A stretch of DNA of 64,000 nucleotides from NCBI RefSeq assembly GCF_000940805.1, contig NZ_CP007142.1, forward strand, positions 6,300,593-6,364,592, read 5' to 3'. Every line of letters begins with the position of its first letter. Within the stretch, counting starts at the first letter, position 1. Shown piece after piece: positions 51,512 through 60,811 of the stretch. The translations under genes and the position numbers were made by a program. This DNA comes from Gynuella sunshinyii YC6258 (lineage in GTDB: Bacteria; Pseudomonadota; Gammaproteobacteria; Pseudomonadales; Natronospirillaceae). The notes under the pieces were generated by a model, which saw nothing but the letters and a program-made list of their open reading frames with translations, made no database searches and was not told where the DNA came from.

Positions 51512-52647
51512 GACCGCAGCACCACGCAGCTGTCTGAAGACCAATGGATATAAGCTTTGTCATCCCAGGTGGGACGTTCCGCCCAGCGATCAACATTGGC
51601 CAGAAAACACTGTACGATTTTGCCGCTGCCGAGTTTGACATAATAAACGGTATGCCCACCAAGATAGGCAATGTCGTGAATAACGCCTTCAGCCCAGTTG
51701 TACTCCTGTTCGGGCCGGGTGGTGGTCAGCAATGTTTTTTCCGGTCGCAATACCACCAGCATGGTCTTTTCATCAACACCGGTGGAAACACCATGATCAA
51801 TGTAAACCGGCACATTGAGATCGTCACAATCCAGCGTCATACGGTCTTCAAAGTCTTCAACAATATTGCCTTCAAAAATATTGGCCGACCCTATGAACTC
51901 AGCCACCATACGACTGGTCGGTGACTCATAAATATTCATCGGTGTTCCCACCTGGGCAATGTAGCCCTCATCCATGATGGCAATGCGATCGGCCATGGTC
52001 ATGGCCTCTTCCTGATCATGGGTCACCATGACACAGGTAACTCCGACGCTCTCAAGGATATCAACCACTTCGAGTTGCATCCGGGTGCGCAGTTTTTTAT
52101 CCAGAGCCCCCATGGGTTCGTCCAACAGCAGCAGTTTGGGCTGTTTGGCCAGACTGCGGGCCAGGGCCACCCGTTGCCGTTGACCACCCGAGAGCTGATG
52201 GGGCTTGCGGCGGGCATACTTTTCCATGTGCACCAGCTTCAGCATTCGCTGTACCCGATCATGAATTTCGCCCTGCGGCAAACGTTCCTGTTTCAAGCCA
52301 AAAGCCAGATTCTGCTCCACACTCATATGAGGAAACAGCGCATAGGACTGGAACATCATATTGATGGTTCGTTCATAGGGTGGCAGATGGGTAATGTCCT
52401 TACCGGCCAGAATAATTCTGCCATCGGTCGGCGTCTCGAATCCGGCCAACATACGCAGCAGTGTCGATTTGCCTGAGCCTGATGCCCCCAGCAACGCAAA
52501 TATCTCGCCCTTTTGAATCTCCAGATGGACATTATCGACAGCGAGAGTGTCATCGTAATACTTGCTGACACCCTGAATACTCAACAGAGTTTCAACATTT
52601 GAATTATTCGCCTTGGAATTTTTCCGGGCACCTGCGGCAATCGTCAT
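51508..52647 (-). CDS. potG: Polyamine ABC transporter ATPase PotG/SpuF
   Basis: 379 residues. Walker [20 protein letters not shown]-loop MMFQSYALFPHMSVEQN, signature LSGGQRQRVALARSLAK, Walker B LLLLDEPMGALD, H-loop VMVTHDQEEAM. C-terminal TOBE-type domain of about 120 residues (VVLRPEKTLLTT). Provides the energy for PotHI. Starts 57 bases after the binding-protein gene. Confidence 0.94.
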   Translation of the reverse strand: MTIAAGARKNSKANNSNVETLLSIQGVSKYYDDTLAVDNVHLEIQKGEIFALLGASGSGKSTLLRMLAGFETPTDGRIILAGKDITHLPPYERTINMMFQSYALFPHMSVEQNLAFGLKQERLPQGEIHDRVQRMLKLVHMEKYARRKPHQLSGGQRQRVALARSLAKQPKLLLLDEPMGALDKKLRTRMQLEVVDILESVGVTCVMVTHDQEEAMTMADRIAIMDEGYIAQVGTPMNIYESPTSRMVAEFIGSANIFEGNIVEDFEDRMTLDCDDLNVPVYIDHGVSTGVDEKTMLVVLRPEKTLLTTTRPEQEYNWAEGVIHDIAYLGGHTVYYVKLGSGKIVQCFLANVDRWAERPTWDDKAYIHWSSDSCVVLRS

Positions 52648-52704
52648 TCGGACTCCTGTATGAAACCAGGGAGATCAGGTGACCTCCCACTGACACTTAC
52701 TTGA

Positions 52705-53802
52705 TTACTTACCGGTTCTGACTTTGGTCCAGGAACGGGTGCGGATACGGTCAATTTTTTGTGGCAGCACCTTGAAGGTAAACAGCTTGGTGCCTGCAAC
52801 CGGGAAAATGCCGGGATCGGCCAGAACTTCAGGATCAATAAACTCACGCGCGGCAGTATTGGGGTTGCCATACATCACATAGTTGGTGATATCGGCAGAA
52901 ACTTTGGGCTGGAGGATGTAGTTGATGAATTCATGAGCCTCTGCAACGTGCTGGGCATCTTTCGGAATCATCATCATGTCCGACCACAAAGCAGCGCCTT
53001 CCTTCGGAATGTAATAGCTGATTTCAACGCCGTTGCCGGCCTCTTCAGCACGGGCTTTAGCCTGAAAGATATCGCCTGACCAGCCAATGGCCACGCAGAT
53101 ATCGCCATTCGCCAGATCCGAAATATAACGGGAGCTGTGGAAGTAGGTCACGGAATCACGCAGGCTCATCAGCAGTTCGGTGGCTTTGTCGTAGTCCTTG
53201 GCATTCTCACTGCTTGGATTCAAACCCAGATATTGCAGTGCCGCCGGAAATAGCTCACTTTCGGCATCCAGAAATGCCACTCCGCAGCTGCTCAGTTTCT
53301 TCAGGTTTTCGGGCTTGAACACCATATCCCAGCTGCCGATCACCGCATCTGCCTGGTCGCCCAGTGCCGCTTTGACTTTGGCAACGTTGTAGCCAACCCC
53401 TGTGGTTCCCCATTCGTAAGGAACACCATACTCATTGCCCGGATCATAGTTCTGCAGTGTAGCCAGCAGTTCGGTATCCAGATTCTTCCAGTTAGTCAGC
53501 TTGGATTTATCCAGCTTTTGATAGGCACCCGCCTTTATCTGACGAGCCATAAAATCAGTGGTCGGTACCACAATATCGTAGCCGGTATTGCCAGAGAGCA
53601 CCTTGGCTTCAACCACTTCATTGGAATCGAACACATCATAGACCACCTTGATACCGGTAGCGGCCTCAAAATTGGCGATGGTGTCTTCAGCAATATAGTC
53701 GGACCAGTTATAGACCCTTACCACCCGGTCTTCAGCCATGACATAACCGGTGACCAGCGTCGCCAGCGCAGTGGCAATCAGAGTTTTGCGGATGTCTTTC
53801 AT
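52705..53802 (-). CDS. potF: Polyamine-binding periplasmic protein PotF/SpuD
   Basis: 365 residues. Signal peptide TLIATALATLVTGYVMA, cleavage near VMA-ED. YNWSDYIAEDTIANFEAATG is the conserved start of PotD/PotF binding proteins, with aromatic and acidic residues that hold the polyamine; VPYEWGTTGVGYN and INYILQPKVSADITNYVMYG follow. The 'YNWSDYI' form is closer to PotF/SpuD (putrescine) than to PotD. It delivers substrate to PotGHI. Confidence 0.93.
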   Translation of the reverse strand: MKDIRKTLIATALATLVTGYVMAEDRVVRVYNWSDYIAEDTIANFEAATGIKVVYDVFDSNEVVEAKVLSGNTGYDIVVPTTDFMARQIKAGAYQKLDKSKLTNWKNLDTELLATLQNYDPGNEYGVPYEWGTTGVGYNVAKVKAALGDQADAVIGSWDMVFKPENLKKLSSCGVAFLDAESELFPAALQYLGLNPSSENAKDYDKATELLMSLRDSVTYFHSSRYISDLANGDICVAIGWSGDIFQAKARAEEAGNGVEISYYIPKEGAALWSDMMMIPKDAQHVAEAHEFINYILQPKVSADITNYVMYGNPNTAAREFIDPEVLADPGIFPVAGTKLFTFKVLPQKIDRIRTRSWTKVRTGK

Positions 53803-53842
53803 AAATGTTTTCGTCTCCTAACAGATGGCTTTTGTTTTGTTC

Positions 53843-55219
53843 TTAACTTTCAGATTCCAGGGCGGCTTGAGTGGCATCCAATGCCTGTCCAGCCCTTTCC
53901 ACCAGGATGTTGATTTCATCCCGGGTTATGGTCAACGGTGGAGATATCAACATGGTATCGCCAGTTGCCCGTAAAATAAGACCCTGTTTCAGCGCCAGGT
54001 CACGACACAAAGCACCAACACGGCCATTACCGTCATAGCGCCGGCGACTGTGTTTATCCGCCACCAGTTCTATCGCCGCCAGCATGCCGACTCCACGTAT
54101 TTGCCCTACCAAAGGATGATCTGCCAATGTCTGCAATTGCATTTGCAAATAAGGGGCCGTTTGCGACCGAACCTGTTCGATGATCCGTTCCTCTTTTAAG
54201 ATCCTCAGGTTTTCCAGCGCCACGGCAGCACATACCGGATGACCGGAATATGTGAACCCATGACTGAATTCCTCACCGGCCTGCTTGAGGGTCTCGGCAA
54301 TATGATCAGCCACCATGACGCCACCGATGGGCAAATATCCGGAAGACAGGCCCTTGGCAATCGGCATCAGGTCAGCGTGGATATTGAAATAATCACAACC
54401 AAACCACTCTCCGGTACGGCCAAATCCGCAGATCACTTCGTCAGCCACCAGCAACACATCATACTTCTGAACAATTCTCTGGATTTCCGGCCAATACGTG
54501 GATGGCGGGATAATGATGCCTCCCGCTCCCTGGATGGGCTCAGCAATAAATGCCGCCACGTTGTCAGCGCCCAGTTCAAGAATCTTCTCTTCCAACGCCC
54601 GTGCCGCCAGCAGACCGAATTCATCCTGGCTCAGATCTCCGCCTTCGTCATACCAGTATGGCTGCCGGATATGCTCCACTCCCGGTACCGGCAACCCGCC
54701 CTGACGATGCATGGATTTCATGCCTCCCAAGCTGGCTCCGGCCACGGTAGAGCCGTGATAGCCGTTCTGCCGACCGATAATCACTTTCTTATCCGGATGA
54801 CCTTTTAATGCCCAGAAATAACGAACCATCCGGAACACTGTGTCGTTGGCCTCACTGCCGGAATTAGTGAAAAAAACATGGTTGATGTGAGCTGGTGCAA
54901 GTTCTGCCAGAGTCTGTGCCAGCCGGGCAGCCGGCACATTGGAGGATTTGAAAAACAGGTTGTAATAGGGCAGTTCGTTCATCTGCCGGGCAGCCGCCTC
55001 GGCCAGCTCCGGACGCCCATAGCCGAGATTCACACACCACAGCCCGGCAAATGCATCAAGGTATTGCCGGCCTTCAGCATCCCAGATATAGACACCCTCG
55101 GCGCGGGTCACCATTCTGGCACCTTCGCGAGCCAAAGCACCATTATCGACAAATGGGTGCAGATGATGGGCGGCATCCATTGCCTGCCAGATGGTGCTCT
55201 GTTCAACCATGTTTTTCAC
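53843..55219 (-). CDS. spuC: Polyamine:pyruvate aminotransferase (SpuC-like)
   Basis: 458 residues, class III PLP aminotransferase. GLWCVNLGYGRPELAEAAARQ near the substrate site, FTNSGSEANDTVFRM (PLP phosphate), LLVADEVICGFGRTG (Asp holding the pyridine N), then the Lys region IAKGLSSGYLPIGG with the Schiff-base Lys, and FSHGFTYSGHPVCAA. SpuC enzymes transfer the amino group of putrescine and other diamines to pyruvate. It sits between spuB and potF, the order of the spu operon of Pseudomonas. The downstream aldehyde dehydrogenase is not in the window. Confidence 0.9.
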   Translation of the reverse strand: MKNMVEQSTIWQAMDAAHHLHPFVDNGALAREGARMVTRAEGVYIWDAEGRQYLDAFAGLWCVNLGYGRPELAEAAARQMNELPYYNLFFKSSNVPAARLAQTLAELAPAHINHVFFTNSGSEANDTVFRMVRYFWALKGHPDKKVIIGRQNGYHGSTVAGASLGGMKSMHRQGGLPVPGVEHIRQPYWYDEGGDLSQDEFGLLAARALEEKILELGADNVAAFIAEPIQGAGGIIIPPSTYWPEIQRIVQKYDVLLVADEVICGFGRTGEWFGCDYFNIHADLMPIAKGLSSGYLPIGGVMVADHIAETLKQAGEEFSHGFTYSGHPVCAAVALENLRILKEERIIEQVRSQTAPYLQMQLQTLADHPLVGQIRGVGMLAAIELVADKHSRRRYDGNGRVGALCRDLALKQGLILRATGDTMLISPPLTITRDEINILVERAGQALDATQAALESES

Positions 55220-55233
55220 CTTTTTAACAGCTG

Positions 55234-56586
55234 TCAGACGGTGGTCAGCAAATATTCCCGCTCCCAGGAACTGATCACTCTTTTAAATCCCTCATTTTCG
55301 GCCCAACGGGTGGCGATAAAGCCATCCACGAAGTTGGCACCGAGTACATCACGGATCTCTTCAGCCTCCGACATGGCAAACAATGCCGCTTCGAGGTTGA
55401 ACGGAAGATCCGGATCCGCCTCATCGCCTAGCCGGCCGGACACAGGGGGTCTTGGTTTGAGATCTCTGATCATACCGATATAGCCGGCAGCCAGGTTGGC
55501 GGCCATGGTGAGATAGGGGTTGGTATCGGCGCCAGCCAGTCGGTTTTCCACCCGTCTTGCCTGTGGTGATGAATTTGGAACCCGTAATCCAACGGTCCGA
55601 TTTTCCTCACCCCATTCAATGTTGACCGGAGCATTACCGTCTGCTCCTGGCAAATAGCGGCGATAGCTGTTCACGTTCGGTGCAAACATCGGCATGATCT
55701 GCGGAATCACTGCCTGCAAACCACCAATGTAATTTAAAAACAACGACGATGCGGTGCCATCGGGCTGGGAAAACAGGTTTTTCCCGGTTTTGATATCCAC
55801 CAGTGACTGGTGAATGTGCATCGAACTGCCCGGCTCTCCGGTAATCGGCTTGGCCATGAATGTGGCGCCAATGTTGTGTTTCAGTGCCGCCTCGCGAACA
55901 GTACGTTTGAACATGAATACCTGATCAGCCAGCTTAAGCGCATCACCATGACGGAAATTGAATTCCATCTGGGCCGTTCCTTCTTCGTGGATCAAGGTGT
56001 CGATATCCAGTTCCTGCGCTTCGCACCAGTCGTATATATCTTCAATAATCGGGTCATATTCGTTGGCAGCGTCAATACTGAATGACTGACGTCCGCTTTC
56101 CTGCCGACCGGAACGACCGATAGGCGGCTCCAGAGGTAAATCAGGATCAGTGCAGCGCTTGGTCAGATAAAATTCCACTTCAGGTGCAACAATGGGTTTC
56201 CAGCCCCGCACGGAGTAGAGCTCCAACACCCGTTTCAATACCGCCCGCGGCGACAGCGAGATCATGTTACCCACCACGTCGTAACAATCGTGAATGACCA
56301 CCGCTGTGGGTTCCAGTGCCCACGGCACCATAAACACCGCATCTTCATCAGGGCGCAGATGCATATCGATGTCCTTCGGATCCAACAGGCTGTAATACGC
56401 CTCATCATCCGGATAATCCCCGGTTGCCGTCTGTAACAGGACGCTTTCCGGCAACCGGATTCCGCGCTCAGCGAGGAATTTATTCGTGGGCATGATCTTG
56501 CCCCGCGCGATACCGGTCTGATCTGGCGTAATACACTCCACTTCAGTGATTTGACGATCTTTAAGCCACTTGCTTAACTTTTCCAT
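55234..56586 (-). CDS. spuB: Gamma-glutamylpolyamine synthetase (SpuB-like, glutamine synthetase family)
   Basis: 450 residues, glutamine-synthetase fold: ITPDQTGIARGKIMPTNKF start, APEVEFYL (metal Glu), GTAQMEFNFRHGDALKLADQ, GSSMHIHQSL, then NSSPQARRVENRLAGADTNP. These GS-like enzymes (PuuA/SpuB) join glutamate to putrescine or other polyamines using ATP, the first step of the gamma-glutamyl pathway. Full length for the family. First gene of the spuBC-potFGHI operon; the 613 bases upstream separate it from a divergent paralogue. Confidence 0.9.
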   Translation of the reverse strand: MEKLSKWLKDRQITEVECITPDQTGIARGKIMPTNKFLAERGIRLPESVLLQTATGDYPDDEAYYSLLDPKDIDMHLRPDEDAVFMVPWALEPTAVVIHDCYDVVGNMISLSPRAVLKRVLELYSVRGWKPIVAPEVEFYLTKRCTDPDLPLEPPIGRSGRQESGRQSFSIDAANEYDPIIEDIYDWCEAQELDIDTLIHEEGTAQMEFNFRHGDALKLADQVFMFKRTVREAALKHNIGATFMAKPITGEPGSSMHIHQSLVDIKTGKNLFSQPDGTASSLFLNYIGGLQAVIPQIMPMFAPNVNSYRRYLPGADGNAPVNIEWGEENRTVGLRVPNSSPQARRVENRLAGADTNPYLTMAANLAAGYIGMIRDLKPRPPVSGRLGDEADPDLPFNLEAALFAMSEAEEIRDVLGANFVDGFIATRWAENEGFKRVISSWEREYLLTTV

Positions 56587-57199
56587 GGTTATTCATAGAG
56601 AGCTATCACATGAGCCATGCTACGACGGTTCATGCTCGCTTCAATGCCTCAATAATGTTTTGTTTTGTCCGGGATCTGTCACTCGACAGCACAACGACGT
56701 GGCAACCGCCAACATCGAAATCCCCCTGGAACACCGATTGATATTCCAGTCTTCGGACGGCCCCCGGACAATAACCGCCCCAAATCCATCATTACGGTGA
56801 TATTCACAAAGCCTGCCAGTTCAATTGAACTGGCAACCCGTAAAATCCCGGACCCATCACAGTTTCTGGTCCACATATGAACAATGCACTACTAAAGAAC
56901 ACATGAAAATAAAATGCAACCGGACTGATCTGTGAGATGCTTATCCTACAATCGCCAGAAATGGATCTCATGGACAGAGAATGGCTGATCGTGGAAATCT
57001 CGCACATTGGCACAGCACCTTGAGGAACACAATATGGCACCGCCCGGGATCAGGTATTTTTTTTCATCCGTCCCTGATACATTCGCTGTACACCTTCACA
57101 AGTATCGTAAAATCACTGAGAATCAAATCTCCGGCTGAGGAAAACAAGGGTGATTTAGAGCCCGGACAGCCAAAAAATGGGTTTAATGAGTAAACATAA
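56587..57199. other. Divergent control region between two glutamylpolyamine synthetases
   Basis: About 610 bases without a convincing gene. Promoters of spuB (minus) and of the synthetase at 57200 (plus) must lie here. I cannot pick firm -35/-10 elements. No regulator gene is present nearby. Confidence 0.4.
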
Positions 57200-58561
57200 A
57201 TGTCCAACGATGAAGTTTCGGCTTTCCTTACAGAGTATCCCGATGTACAGACTATAGAACTTCTGATCACCGACCTGAACGGCGTCGTCAGGGGCAAACG
57301 AATCGAACGCGAGTTACTGGAAAAAGTCTTCGCTCAAGGATTTTATCTCCCCGGTTCAGTCATGGCCCTTGACGCTACCGGTACCACCGTTGAAGAGACC
57401 GGACTGGGGGTTGAAGCCGGTGATCAGGACCGTGTATGTTTCCCGATTCCCGGCACCCTGGCCATTGTTCCCTGGCAGGGTAATGACCGCGCCCAGGCAC
57501 TGGTCAGTATGTTTGACGCAGACGGAGAGGTTCCTTTTCTGGCTGATCCCCGCCAGGTACTGGCCCGGGTGGTGGAGAAATTCAGCACTCTTGATTACAC
57601 CCCCTGTGTGGCCGTCGAACTGGAATTCTACCTGGTGGACCGAGAGCGTGATGCAAACGGTCAATTACAGCCTCCCATCTCCCCGGTCAGCGGCCGGCGC
57701 ATGAACTCCAAACAGGTCTATTCCATGGACGACCTGGATGACTATGACTTTTTTATCCGCGAGGTTCTGGACACCGCCCACGCCCAGAATATTCCGGCTG
57801 ACGCTGTGGTGGCGGAATATGCGCCAGGCCAATTTGAAGTCAATCTGCCACACGTGACCGATCCGCTGGAAGCCGCTGATCATGCCGTGTTACTGCGCAG
57901 GGTTATCCGCCAGGTGGCACGCCGGCACGATATGGAAGCCACATTTATGGCCAAACCCTATATCGATGAATCAGGCAGCGGCACCCATGTCCATGTCAGT
58001 CTACTTAATGACGCAGGCGACAACATTTTTGCTGCCGAAGACCCATTGCAGCATCCACCACTACGCTATGCAGTCGGTGGCTTATTGCAGATGGCCGATT
58101 CAGTTCAGGCGTTGCTATGCCCCAACATCAACAGTTACCGCAGGCTTGCACCTGGAGGATATGCGCCAACCAGTCATACCTGGGGTTACGACAATCGCAC
58201 CGCCGCGATCCGAATTCCATCTGGCGAGATTGAGGCCACCCGCATCGAGCATCGTATGAGCGGGGCTGATACCAACCCTTATCTGGCGGTTGCAGTAGTG
58301 CTGGCCGGGATTGGTGAAGGTTTGATGAAACAGGTTGAACCGCCTGAACCGGTTACGAACAATGCTTATGATCAGGACCATCCTCAGCTGGCAGACAATC
58401 CGCGGGATGCATTGCGGGCCATGGAAGCCAACGAACAGATCAGCGAATGGTTCGGAGAAGAGTTTTTAAGAATTTACAGCATCTGCAAGTGGTCTGAAGT
58501 CAGTCTGTTTGAACGGCAGGTCACTGAACTCGAATACAGTTTGTTATTGCCCTACCTTTAA
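57200..58561 (+). CDS. Second gamma-glutamylpolyamine synthetase (GS family)
   Basis: 453 residues, paralogue of the gene at 55234: LLITDLNGVVRGKRIEREL start, AVELEFYLVDRE, EYAPGQFEVNLPHVTDPLEA, GSGTHVHVSLLN, PSGEIEATRIEHRMSGADTN. In Pseudomonas such clusters have several GS-like enzymes with different polyamine or monoamine preferences. This copy is divergent from spuB. Substrate cannot be told from sequence alone. The ribosome site is weak (a GAGTAAA at 57187). Confidence 0.88.
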   Translation: MSNDEVSAFLTEYPDVQTIELLITDLNGVVRGKRIERELLEKVFAQGFYLPGSVMALDATGTTVEETGLGVEAGDQDRVCFPIPGTLAIVPWQGNDRAQALVSMFDADGEVPFLADPRQVLARVVEKFSTLDYTPCVAVELEFYLVDRERDANGQLQPPISPVSGRRMNSKQVYSMDDLDDYDFFIREVLDTAHAQNIPADAVVAEYAPGQFEVNLPHVTDPLEAADHAVLLRRVIRQVARRHDMEATFMAKPYIDESGSGTHVHVSLLNDAGDNIFAAEDPLQHPPLRYAVGGLLQMADSVQALLCPNINSYRRLAPGGYAPTSHTWGYDNRTAAIRIPSGEIEATRIEHRMSGADTNPYLAVAVVLAGIGEGLMKQVEPPEPVTNNAYDQDHPQLADNPRDALRAMEANEQISEWFGEEFLRIYSICKWSEVSLFERQVTELEYSLLLPYL

Positions 58562-58932
58562 TTTATTTTTTGCACCAAAACAACTCACAAAAAGCTCTTA
58601 TCGTTTTGTTTTGGTGCCAAAAACCTTCCCTTAACCATGAACAGCTAATATTTTCAGGTTTATGGTAATTTTCCCTGCAAACATGCCCGATCATCAGGCA
58701 CAGACATACAAAATGCACTCAAAAAATACAGGACAGGATAATTCCTTCGCCGGCATGGTACGAATCCTGCTCGTGCGACGCCCTGATTTGTCATTAAAGA
58801 CCCATATCAAACCTTCAGCGCCGATGCAGGCACTTGAGCCGGGCATTTTCTGATCATTTTGATGAACCAAAATGACTCATCAACAAACGATCATGGCGCT
58901 GCATCTCATTGACACTGGTAAGAGGACATTTT
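58562..58932. other. Spacer before amtB
   Basis: About 370 bases with one perfect 12-base inverted repeat (58572-58617) and the amtB ribosome site AGAGGA at 58921-58926. A short frame at 58662-58853 has no support as a gene. Confidence 0.35.
58572..58617. terminator. Hairpin downstream of the second synthetase
   Basis: Perfect arms GCACCAAAACAA (58572-58583) and TTGTTTTGGTGC (58606-58617), 22-base loop, starting 11 bases past the stop. A T6 run precedes the first arm, and on the minus strand the second arm ends next to a T-rich tail, so it could act in either direction. Confidence 0.5.
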
Positions 58933-60159
58933 GTGGATAGCACAGCAATTAATAATATCAGCGCTGCCATCACCACCCTGAGCCAGAGTACCGATACTCT
59001 GTTTCTGTTACTCGGCGCGGCAATGGTGCTGGCCATGCATGCGGGATTCGCCTTTCTGGAAGTCGGCACCGTGCGCCATAAAAACCAGGTCAATGCGCTG
59101 GTCAAAATTATCACCGATTTTGGTGTTTCCACCGTAGCCTACTTTTTTATCGGTTATCAGATTGCTTATGGCGAGAACTTTTTTGTGCCAGCGGCGGAAC
59201 TGGCTCAGAACCATGGTTATCATCTGGTGAAGTTTTTCTTTCTGCTCACGTTTGCTGCCGCAATTCCTGCCATCGTCTCTGGGGGGATCGCCGAACGTGC
59301 TCGCTTCTACCCGATGTTGATCGCCTCGGCGTTGATCGTGGCACTGGTATATCCATTGTTTGAAGGCATCGTCTGGAACAATAATTTCGGCTTTCAGCAA
59401 TGGCTGATCAAGCACTATGGCTTTGCGTTTCATGACTTTGCCGGATCAGTCGTCGTTCATGCTGTTGGTGGCTGGATTGCCTTTGGTGCCATCGTCCTGC
59501 TGGGCACCCGTAAAGGTCGTTACCGTGATGGCCGGGTGGTGGCGTTTGCTCCTTCAAATATTCCTTTTCTGGCCCTGGGTGCTTGGGTATTGGCGGTCGG
59601 CTGGTTTGGTTTCAATGTCATGTCGGCGCAAACCGTTACCGGTATTTCCGGACTGGTGGCCGTCAACAGTCTGATGGCTATGGTTGGAGGCACACTCACC
59701 GCCATGGTGATCGGCCGTAAGGATCCGGGATTCATTCACAACGGCCCCCTGGCTGGTCTGGTGGCGGTGTGCGCCGGGTCCGATCTGATGCATCCGATTG
59801 CAGCGCTGCTGGTGGGAGGAATGGCCGGCATTTTGTTCGTACTGGTGTTTACCATGGCACAAAACCGCTTCCCGAAATTTGACGATGTTCTGGGTGTCTG
59901 GCCGTTGCACGGTCTTTGCGGTGCCTGGGGTGGCCTGGCTGCCGGCGTATTCGGTCAGCAGGCATTCGGCGGTCTGGGTGGTGTCAGTTTTATTGCCCAG
60001 TTGCTGGGAACCCTGGCCGGCATTGCCATTGCCTTGCTTGGGGGCTTTATCATTTATGGTACGGTTAAAGCTTTCATAGGGCTAAGGCTGAGCGAAGAAG
60101 AAGAGTTCAATGGTGCGGATTTGTCCATTCACTATATCAGTGCAAATCCGGAAGAATAA
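58933..60159 (+). CDS. amtB: Ammonium transporter AmtB
   Basis: 408 residues from the GTG at 58933 (AGAGGA 6 bases upstream). Eleven membrane segments. Conserved Amt text: ALVKIITDFGVSTVAYFFIG, FAGSVVVHAVGGWIAFGAIV (first pore His), WPLHGLCGAWGGLAAGVFG (second pore His). It conducts ammonium/ammonia into the cell. No glnK gene is next to it, which is unusual since glnK-amtB pairs are common. Its place among polyamine genes suggests shared nitrogen control. Confidence 0.93.
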   Translation: MDSTAINNISAAITTLSQSTDTLFLLLGAAMVLAMHAGFAFLEVGTVRHKNQVNALVKIITDFGVSTVAYFFIGYQIAYGENFFVPAAELAQNHGYHLVKFFFLLTFAAAIPAIVSGGIAERARFYPMLIASALIVALVYPLFEGIVWNNNFGFQQWLIKHYGFAFHDFAGSVVVHAVGGWIAFGAIVLLGTRKGRYRDGRVVAFAPSNIPFLALGAWVLAVGWFGFNVMSAQTVTGISGLVAVNSLMAMVGGTLTAMVIGRKDPGFIHNGPLAGLVAVCAGSDLMHPIAALLVGGMAGILFVLVFTMAQNRFPKFDDVLGVWPLHGLCGAWGGLAAGVFGQQAFGGLGGVSFIAQLLGTLAGIAIALLGGFIIYGTVKAFIGLRLSEEEEFNGADLSIHYISANPEE

Positions 60160-60811
60160 TCATATAACGGTCCAGGGATGGACCGTCAGCATTAGGGAAC
60201 CTTCGGAAAATGGACTATTTTCGCGCAGGACGTTGTCAGCTCCAGTCTCACATCCTTATTTACGTCAGTAAACTGCGGGGTTGCGAGTGGTGCTTCCTCG
60301 CCTGCATCAAAACTATTCCTATTTTTCAGAGGCCCCTTAGGTATCCAATCAATAACCGCGTCTCCCGCAATCACAATCACCACACGTCAACAGGTTACCC
60401 AACTATCATATCTTCAACACGCACATCAGGTCTTAGGTGTAGTCTCGATAAATAATTGTCCAGGTAAGCATTTATGCCGGATCGCCTTGACTACACAAAC
60501 ACATGCCGCCTGGATTTAAAACCGTCTTATTGGTCACAGTAAAAACTTGATGCATGTCTCTTTTGTCTGCGACACCCCATAATAAAGTTTTGAACACCCT
60601 CGCAAATTTCACCAATAAACCCCAAAAAGCAGTTTCATATATTGGGCGCATTCACTTATGAGTCTACTATTGCCCTATCGATTCTCTGAAACCCGTTGCA
60701 GGTTATTAAAGTAACCATATTAATGAAACAAAAGGTTCATTTATGTCTGCCTGGCATACGGTGTTTTAAACCAACAATCACATTGACGGAATAAGAAGGA
60801 GGCGCACCCTG
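60160..60811. other. Long spacer with hairpin and a repeated segment
   Basis: About 650 bases without a convincing gene. It contains a hairpin ACGGTCC/GGACCGT at 60167-60186 just past amtB (probable terminator), the dispersed 25-base segment at 60216-60241, and an AGGAGG ribosome site at about 60799 for the next gene. A minus-strand frame 60192-60383 lies over the repeated segment and I do not accept it as a gene. Confidence 0.4.

Noticed and set aside
60192-60383. Minus-strand 63-codon frame (contains TPQFTDVNKDVRLELTT)
   Set aside because: It lies on a dispersed non-coding repeat segment also found at 49679-49703 and has no ribosome site.
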